NCBI GenBank assembly: GCA_023897205.1
Contig: JAHWDD010000008.1
Coordinates: forward strand, 2,046,001 to 2,110,000
Direction: 5' to 3'
DNA from: Exophiala sp. HKRS030
Taxonomy: Eukaryota > Ascomycota > Eurotiomycetes > Chaetothyriales > Herpotrichiellaceae
Length of the DNA stretch: 64,000 bases
Shown: piece after piece, positions 56,975 to 64,000 of the stretch
Layout of the letters: each line of letters opens with the position of its first letter
How positions within the stretch are numbered: position 1 is the stretch's first letter
The notes under the pieces: model-generated
Databases searched by the model: none
Told to the model about the DNA's origin: nothing
The model's input: only the letters and a program-made list of their open reading frames with translations
Made by a program: the position numbers and the translations under genes

Positions 56975-58366
56975 TTCGATGATGGACAGACGGACGGGGT
57001 TCCTCCTTTTGGTCTTTTTGGGTGTTTGATTTGATATTAGGACCGCACGGCGACGATCGATTGTTTAATAGACAAGGAGAGGAGGCTAAGCAAGTGCCGC
57101 TCCGAGATAGAAGACGAGGTGGAAGGTGGAATACTGTTCGATCGTGTCTGGAAGTGGAAGGTCAACAAATAGGGACCTGAGAGGAGGAGTGGTTGAAAAG
57201 ACTTTGAGGCCAGAAAGCCGGTTGGTATCTCTTTGCTCGATCGAGATGCAGAGATGCCACGGTACCAGGTAGCCTCGTCAGGTTAGGTGTGCTCGTGCCG
57301 AAGCAGCAAAGGACGAAGGCGATGAAGACGATGTGATGGATGATATATGATTACGACGAGGACTTGACGATGGAAGCAAACACTAAAGATCGAGGAATCT
57401 CCACACAACGTCCTCGTTCAAACACATCAAGAGACCAAGAGATTTCGATCAGGACAACGATTCACTCCAAGTGACAAAACAGTCGCTTTCGATGACACCC
57501 TTTTCTGCAGTTCCAAAGGCAACCCAATGACACCGATGTCCATCTCTCTCGTGTGATATTCACTTTCACAGCCTAGATGCCCCAGCTCCACATCTCTAAC
57601 TAGCTAGGGCAGTCAGCCAGCCAGCCAGCTGTCTTTCTTCTCTTGCCTTCCCTTCACGTCGTTTCATCCCCTTTCACTTGGAACCTTCACCTTCTCTGCT
57701 GCTAGTATGGATTTCATTCAGTCGATCTTGTCTTGAAGTCCTCTCTTGATCTCAAGCAAAGCCCGCATGTCTCACGTTTGTGGGGTTTCGGGTGGTTGGT
57801 GATGGTGAGGGTGATGGGAATCATGATGTCGATAGTGAAGACACGCCGACCGGCGTCTGAGACAACATGAACAATACTAAGGTCTTAATATTGTTCTTCG
57901 TGCAGACCACACTGCTGTCTGCATGTGTGATGGCACTATCACTGTTTGAACGCTGATGGACAGGGGGCTGATAGCACCTGGTTCGGCGCCACAGGACTGC
58001 ATTGCTTTTTCAGAGAGAATGATGAGAAACGGGCGTGTGGAGGTTCGCAGTAACTTGCTTATCACGAAGAGCGAGCGGATGTGGATCCCGGCTACTGGAG
58101 TCTTTGTTCTAATTGCTTCTCCATCGCCTCGAATGAATGTGAGAGCATTGGAGCGATCAAAGGCAGGTTGTATTTGTGTCGTTAGGAGACTCGGTGAAGC
58201 TATGCTACATGCTGTGACATTTTCCATCTCTGAGTCAGTTGACTCTGCCATTTGTGTGTGTTCGTTCACACGATAAGGCTTACTGTTATTGTTGCTGTCG
58301 GCTTCTCGACACATCTTCAACGCTGGACTCCAAACCATATGATAGCACCCCAACACCTGAAAAATT
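56975..58366. other. Intergenic, receptor upstream region
   Basis: About 1.4 kb upstream of the receptor and 3' of the transporter. A CAGC-rich micro-repeat lies near 57613-57630. A 159-codon minus-strand ORF (57877-58356) shows no coding character that I trust. Confidence 0.5.
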
Positions 58367-60068
58367 CTAGTATGTATACCTGAAGTCAGGATGACGATCT
58401 CCCAACTTCTCCAATTGATGTGGTGCGCTGAGATCTCCGAGGGTGCTCAGAACATTTTCTCTCCAAACTTCATTGTCTTTCTGGTCGTTATATCTCTTCA
58501 GCAACCACAAATTCGCGGCAATCAGAACCATTGAGATCACTACAAGAGCCATGATGAACTCGGCGGCAAAGGTGTAGTACGGCGCATCTTTCTTGGGGAA
58601 GATCCACGTACTAACAATCCCGCCAGTGTTGGTGCAGATGAAAGCTAAAGCAATGGCTGTCGCCCGACGTACATGAGCGGCGGTGTTGTTGGGAACCCAT
58701 GAAATAAGACTTGGTGCGGTCGCGTAGATGCCAGTGATGAGGAGGAAAAGGCTGGTATATCGTATTGCAGTCGTACGACCCAGGTAGAACATGACAATGC
58801 CGATGAGAGCAATGGCTGTTGTTGCTAAGGCAGTTATGCCGCGCTGACGGTAACGATCCGCAAAATAGGACGAGATCATTGTAACGATAAAAGCTGCCAC
58901 AAACGGTGGGACGGTGAATAGCTGAACCTGGGTCCTGTTGTAACTTCCCAAGCCTTGTACAATTGACGGCGTAAAATAAGCGAGTCCAAACAGACATGCA
59001 CCGTTGCAGAAGAGAGTCAGGCATTGCAGATAAAGATGCGGAGATCTGAATACCGAAAGCACACCTGCCAGAGTGGTACGTTCGGTCTCGACGAACTCAA
59101 CATCTTGTTTGAGGCGCGCCACACAATGTGCAGCCTGCTCAGGAGTGAAAGTCTTGACTTGAGACGGGTTGTTGGGTAAAACGAAAAACGCAAACACACC
59201 AAACAAAACAGTGAAAAGCCCCTCAAGGCAAAAAATCCACTGCCAGCCTCGGAGGTTTCCAAGCCCATCCATCTCCTGGATTGCGGCCGCGAGCAACCCG
59301 GAGAAGGCTCCACTCAGAGCAGCGGCAGAGAAAAACAGCGCGATTCGTACTTGCAGCTCATGTCTGCGATAAAATCTGTGGTTCTCGAAGGTCAGATTTG
59401 CCTAGCTGAGAGTGGTTTAATAATTAGAGAGCGTACCCTGACAGATATAGCACAATCCCAGGGAAAAGTCCTCCCTCCATCAAGCCCAGAAAGAAACGAC
59501 ACGCTAGAAGGCCTTCATAGTTGTGGATCTGCGATTGCAGAGTTGTTACAATCCCCCACGCTGTGCAAAGGAAGGGTAACAGGATACGAGGGCCTATCTT
59601 CTTCAGAAGTAGGTTTGACGGTAGCTCGGCGACAATGTATGGTACATATGTCACAGTGATTGCTATAAAGATGTCAGCAGATGTATACGCTTATAGTTAC
59701 ACCTAACACCTTAAAACCCGTACCAGTCTGATATTGGTGGTCTGTGATCCCAAGGTCCTTCTGCAGACCTGCCTGTTCAGGGAAGCCTGTTAGCGTTCTC
59801 TAGCCAATGTCAAGCCCACTGATTCAATGACTTACCACGCGCGCATTTCCAACATTAGCTCGATCCAACCAAGCTAGCAGGTACAGCATGGCCATTAGCG
59901 GAACGAGGATTAAATCCAATTTGAAAAGCATCTTTCGATCAAAGGCGGCGAGCTCTTGCTCCCGAGAGGGGATAAGGTCTCTGGGGAGAAAACATCAACA
60001 CCGAGCTCCTTCTCGGCAAGTTCATGTTCCTCAACGTCGAACTTATCTGAGACTTTGACTGTAGCCAT
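58367..60068 (-). pseudogene. MFS transporter, Dal5/allantoate-permease family, with N-terminal frame break
   Basis: Anion:cation symporter family importer of small organic anions or vitamins (allantoate, nicotinate and similar); substrate unknown. Exons on the minus strand: 59836-60068, 59724-59772, 59438-59662 (end base 59437) and 58367-59375, with introns of about 61-63 bp and correct phases. Family marks: YLLAWLDRANVGNARV, the GLQKDLGITDHQYQT block, GPRILLPFLCTAWG, CRFFLGLMEGGLFPG, FYRRHELQVRIALFF and GWQWIFCLEG. In exon 1 the Met-started frame (MATVKVSDKFDVEEH ...) ends out of phase with the first membrane helix. One base appears missing at the GG of 59976-59977, just after the VFSPET segment. 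With it the protein would be 505 residues. A donor that would explain the phase as splicing was not found. Frameshift or assembly error. Confidence 0.8.
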
Positions 60069-61798
60069 GGTATAAAAAGGTAGTTGATGCATCCGCTTGG
60101 AGATGATGGGGATATCCCACATCCTTTATAGTATTGCGCATCACCATACCAACGTTTTCAAGAGGTCATGACAATATCTCAAAGTGACGCTAATCTCCAC
60201 AAAAGTACTCCATACTCCGGACCCCATGCCACGAGAAACAAGTGGCACAGGTGGGCCGTTGGACTCGAGTGCTCTGGTCGGAGTCGCTCCGCCTTGAGGG
60301 CATAAATTTCTAGTGTGAAAGTTGGCAACGGCTGTGCCCTTCTCCATTGTTCCGGCACCGACAACTGCCGTCCATATCGCCCGAACACCTTGAAGAGTGT
60401 ATTCTGAAGATTTGATTGACCGCTAAACACGAAAGGGCTCATTGCCAAGTAGCACTCGAGCCCATCAGAACCGTAGGCACAGCATGATCGGAACAGATCC
60501 GAGGACTTATATAAGTCTTGGCGCTTGAGTCTTGACTTGTATGAGCATGTGGCAACTAAAGACCTAGCTTTGAAGGGGTTTAGACTGCACAACCGCCGGG
60601 ATGCACCCGGCTCCAGAGCCTGAGGTGATGAAGTCCTAGGGAACAACCATGTCGTCGGATGTATCTCAGCAGCATTTCACAGATGTGCAGGAGCATCACC
60701 GAACAAAAGTGCGCTCCTGGTATCTAAAAGTTGTCGAAACCATCTGCAGTTGTCTTCACGCATACTTGTGTCTGTACATCGATGCATTAAGAAGACCGTC
60801 TGACCTACCTCCGTAGATATCTGGCCCGAAGCGGTCTTCGTTCATGTCAACAACACCACCGTAGCGCTTGTCTCACCTCGCTTCTGAGGAGAGGCTGAAT
60901 GTAGAATAGATTCGGTTGGAAGGATGTAGTCGACATGCTTTTCGGTCAGGGGTTCTGAAGCCTCGGCACCTTCAATGCTCACTACTCCATACTTAAGCAC
61001 AATACGAACACCCCAAAGCTTGGGCGTCACACAACATTCAAATGGCTCACCTTCACTTATCACGGTAGGCAGACACGCATTCAGACCACTAGTCTTATAC
61101 TGAGGGTAGATAGCTAGCTTGGGAGTCAGAACATAGCCGGTGATAGCACTGATTGATGTGGTCGATTCCTGTTTGTTGTGATTGAAGAAGAAGAACGCAT
61201 CTCTCGTGTAGAGTCAAGTAGGAATGTGGAGCCTTGGCTTCCTGCACCAAACAATGCCTAGGGGTAAGTGCATTTGCTCGTCTGAGGAAGGAGCGTCCTG
61301 CAAGCTTGACGGGCCGAAAGACTCGACTCCCGACCCCGGGTACCTAGCCCAAGGCAGCTCCAGGAGACGTGTCTCTTCGTCGAGTCTTGAGTAACTTCTT
61401 AGTGCCTACGAGAGCAATAGTTCAAACGGTTGCCAAGCATACTTTTGGCCAAATCTGTCGTCCTCAGGAGCCAGACTTGCAATCAAGTCAGCCGCCTCGA
61501 TGTGGTGGGGGTCTACCTCAGGGCCATGTTGAGCACAGAGTCCGTTCAGGGATATTGCGTAGTTGTAAATCTTGGAATTGGGTGTTGAGGGTAGAACAGT
61601 CACATTTACAACGTCGAGACTAACTCGACAAACTCCAGAGGCAAGGAAGGTACCGAGAAGATGGAAACGTGAACAAGCGTTGGTTTTAGAGTAAACAAGA
61701 GGCTGTTGCCTCTCTTGATTGACTCAAATTCTCATCCAAATCGTCCGTCATTATTGTACGCCTTGACCCCGAACTCCTTTCGCAATGACAACATCTAA
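60069..61798. other. Intergenic, possible gene debris
   Basis: About 1.7 kb. Two minus-strand ORFs (61406-61603 and 60842-61063) have protein-like composition but match no family I know and lack joins. No repeat or RNA gene seen. Confidence 0.4.
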
Positions 61799-64000
61799 CT
61801 ACAAAGCCCAGCTCTCGACGATCTCGCCGAGAGTATGCTCGCCACCGACATTCCCCGGGAATACCAAGAATGGGATCCCAGGCCAGCGACACGACTCTTC
61901 ATCACATCTCCATAGCGGACAGCCAGCAGCACCCTGGCCCACAATAGCAGCCTTGCGAATCCTCAAACTCTTGGTCGCGGCATCACTGCTCGTGATACCA
62001 CCTTTGGCAATAAAATACCGTGGCCTTACCGAGATGTGCTCGACGATATCGACCAGGGTCTTTGCGACGAGCGATCCGATCGACAAACTCTCGGCGCCGT
62101 CGGCACCTGTGATCAGCTCGCGCGATGACATGATCAGTACGTCCTTGCCGGATTGGATAGTGGCCGAGGCATCTTTGGCAGCGGACTCGCAGACTGCTGA
62201 GGCTGAAGACGGATCACGCAGTAGCGCACCGGCGTCAAGAATGATGGTGTGTAGATCTGCCTCTGCACGGCGGGCCCGTAATGATGCTAGCTGGGCGGTC
62301 GTCTTGGGTACATAGCTGCCGGCGACGATGAGTCCACCGACGGGAGTGGTGTTCGTGCCGTTGGAGCCCGTTGACACGTCGGCGGGTTTTAGTGCAGCGA
62401 TCGACGATATGCCCAGGCGAGATGAGACGAAGGCCGCACCGGTTCGGTAGAGGAATTTCTTCCCAGCAGCATTGGCAAGCAGGAGGCCCGCACAGAAGAC
62501 ATCCATATCCCGCTCGGCGGCAGCGTTGACAATAACGACTGTCTCGTTCGACACATTGGACAGAATCTGCGCAACTCTCTGAGGACCACCAACTCGAATG
62601 TCAGATATGTTGACACTGACGCATGTCTTAGCTCTCTGTGACCCTGCTTTCTCCTCGACATAATCTCTCAGATTGCTGCTCTTATAACCGAAAGTGCGAT
62701 CCTCAGCGAATTGTGTCTTACCCGCAGGGACTAGATCTGGCCCCTCAAGCACGTAGTGAACATCGTCAATAGTATAGCGACCTCCCTGGTAGAAGAAAGG
62801 AGCCAGAATCCATCCGTCGATTGTGCTTTTGGAGTTGAAGCTGGCGGCTACTTCAACTTCAAGTGGGAAGTGTCCTCTTAACGTTGAATCGCCCCTCAAA
62901 ACAACTTCATATTGGATCTTTGTCTTTTCTGATGCTGTCTTGAGGTTCTGACAGATCTCTGTGAGCAAGCTTCGAGCATCATCAGGACCCAGGGCTCGAG
63001 AATTCGTCAGCACGAAGAACCCTTTCGTTCCGGAAGACAGCTCCTCCGCAAGTGCATCCACCGTCCACGTCGTCAAGACGTTGATGCCGTGGCATGTTTG
63101 TGTTCCTGTTGGGTCGTCGTCGAGAACGACCAGGGTAGGAATATTATCTCCTGTGAGTGATTGGCGAATCGACGGTATAGGGTCTTCGGGATACTCTTGC
63201 GGTAATGTAGCGATAGTGGCCTTTGCGGAGAGTTTCGGATAATCTCGAGGTCTAAAGGCTTGTTTCGTCGTGGTAGCTGTCGAGTCGAGAGGTTGCCATG
63301 ATTTTAAGATGATGCTGTCAGAATCCTCCGGCTTGGAAGTTAGGCCGGTAAATTGGAAAGTCTGTAAAGCAACGCTCGCGAGAAATACTGGAGCTTTGAC
63401 GGCCTTTGCATCATTGATAGCTGTGGTCTATGAGTTGAGTTAGCTTCATCCATGAATAGACTCGGAGATTCAGTGGCAACTAACCAAAGATTGGATTGCT
63501 TGCGATAGAGAGGTAGGCGACTCCAGGCTGCCATCCACTATCCCGGGACCTCGGCTCTCGAACACTCGGCTTGTACCTGCGGCATTTGAGATGATTTCGT
63601 AGACATATCTCACATCCAAGCCACATTTCTTTGCCAAAGCTAGAGCCTCAACTGTAGCAGCTAGGTGGATTCCTTCTAGCAACTTAAGGACAACAGAAGT
63701 CTTGGTTACTGCATCGTCAGGCTCTTGAGCTGAGCTAAGATCCCTGATGAGAGAAGGGGATTCGACGGGCAGGTATGCCCGGACCACACCAGCGTCGTCT
63801 TGTCGACCGAGACCATTTGAACTTGATGAAATGTATAGTTGTTCCGCGATGGCGGATAAGGGGCATGAGAATCCATGAATTTGAGCGGTCTTGTTAACGA
63901 TACCCTTGTATATGTTAGCCTGGCATTGATCATCGTGATCTCTCGAGTCTCACCATATCTTTTACGAAAATATCCAGAGCGCTTTGCGGCGTCCAGTCGT
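61799..64000 (-). CDS. Fused LtnD-like dehydrogenase / OtnK-like four-carbon acid sugar kinase, 5' end outside window
   Basis: Minus-strand exons 63954-64000 (cut by the edge), 63485-63904 and 61799-63427, with introns of 49 and 57 bp that keep frame. Upstream part: C-terminal domain of a beta-hydroxyacid dehydrogenase of the LtnD type (SALDIFVKDMGIV; then LGRQDDAGVVRAYLP; then a second similar domain with LLEGIHLAATVEALALAKKC, AAGTSRVFESRGP and APVFLASVALQ). Downstream part: DUF1537/OtnK kinase starting at LVVLDDDPTGTQT, with VVLRGDSTLRGHFPLE, FFYQGGRYT, the IAKGGITSSD loop and the closing VFPGNVGGEHTLGEIV. In bacteria these are separate enzymes that oxidise and phosphorylate four-carbon acids (threonate/erythronate) before aldol cleavage or decarboxylation; fungi carry fusions. 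The stop is TAG at 61799, so no aldolase domain follows here. Confidence 0.9.

Noticed and set aside
57877..58356. 159-codon minus-strand ORF upstream of the Ste2 receptor
   Set aside because: No family features, mixed composition, no convincing start context; probably chance.
61406..61603. Minus-strand ORF with protein-like composition between the MFS and LtnD/OtnK genes
   Set aside because: No recognised domain and no splice joins that extend it; kept only as possible debris.
1..64000. tRNA/rRNA genes, CRISPR arrays, bacterial operons
   Set aside because: No B-box-like GGTTCGANTCC with a matching cloverleaf, no rRNA and no spaced direct repeats were seen; the window is eukaryotic nuclear DNA. 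A tRNAscan run would be decisive for tRNAs.

Overview
The window is nuclear DNA from a filamentous ascomycete (Pezizomycotina). Genes are split by short introns of about 42-195 bp (mostly 47-90) with GT...AG ends and CTAAC-like branch points. The protein families present (Pom1-type DYRK kinase, Ste2-type pheromone receptor, Pex28-32 peroxin, sedolisin, WSC proteins, EthD proteins) are typical of moulds. One transposon copy carries the mutation pattern of repeat-induced point mutation (RIP), which also fits this group. I cannot name the order or species from the sequence alone.

Layout. 0-9 kb: 3' part of the eIF4A-III-like helicase FAL1, a cytochrome P450 with a one-base lesion, a gene-poor 2.2 kb, a coiled-coil protein and a TMEM135-like membrane protein. 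10-17 kb: a secreted sedolisin peptidase, a peroxiredoxin with a lost start codon and a frame break, COX11, a disordered small protein and mitochondrial ribosomal protein uL16m. 17.7-23.1 kb: two secreted cysteine-rich protein genes next to a 2.2 kb piggyBac-like transposon with perfect 51 bp terminal inverted repeats and a heavily stop-ridden transposase. 23.7-26 kb: a PhyH dioxygenase beside an EthD-domain protein. 26.8-30.1 kb: RFC1. 33-35.3 kb: a secreted DUF1996 plus double-WSC protein. 36.5-40 kb: an APH-family kinase and a five-exon SRPK-like kinase, then an ankyrin remnant. 41.6-50.4 kb: an arrestin-like adaptor, a hotdog thioesterase and a 1,481-residue Pom1-type kinase. 53-57 kb: a Pex28-32 peroxin and a Ste2-type receptor. 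58.4-64 kb: a Dal5-family transporter with an N-terminal frame break and the 3' part of a fused LtnD/OtnK four-carbon-acid metabolism enzyme that runs off the right edge.

How it fits together. Most of the window is ordinary core genome: replication, mRNA processing, mitochondrial respiration and translation, polarity, mating and peroxisome shape. The accessory layer (P450, peroxiredoxin, Dal5 transporter, PhyH/EthD pair, secreted Cys-rich proteins, transposon) lies between core genes. It holds most of the anomalies: single-base frame lesions in three recognisable accessory genes, while RFC1, Pom1, WSC, SRPK, Ste2, COX11 and EthD exon sums are exact multiples of three. Long intergenic stretches carry two over-represented short motifs: a 9-mer, TACTCCGTA or its complement (ten exact copies), and a 10-mer palindrome, TAGGTACCTA (three exact copies).

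All gene models were built by eye from splice sites and family motifs. No alignment or database search was run.
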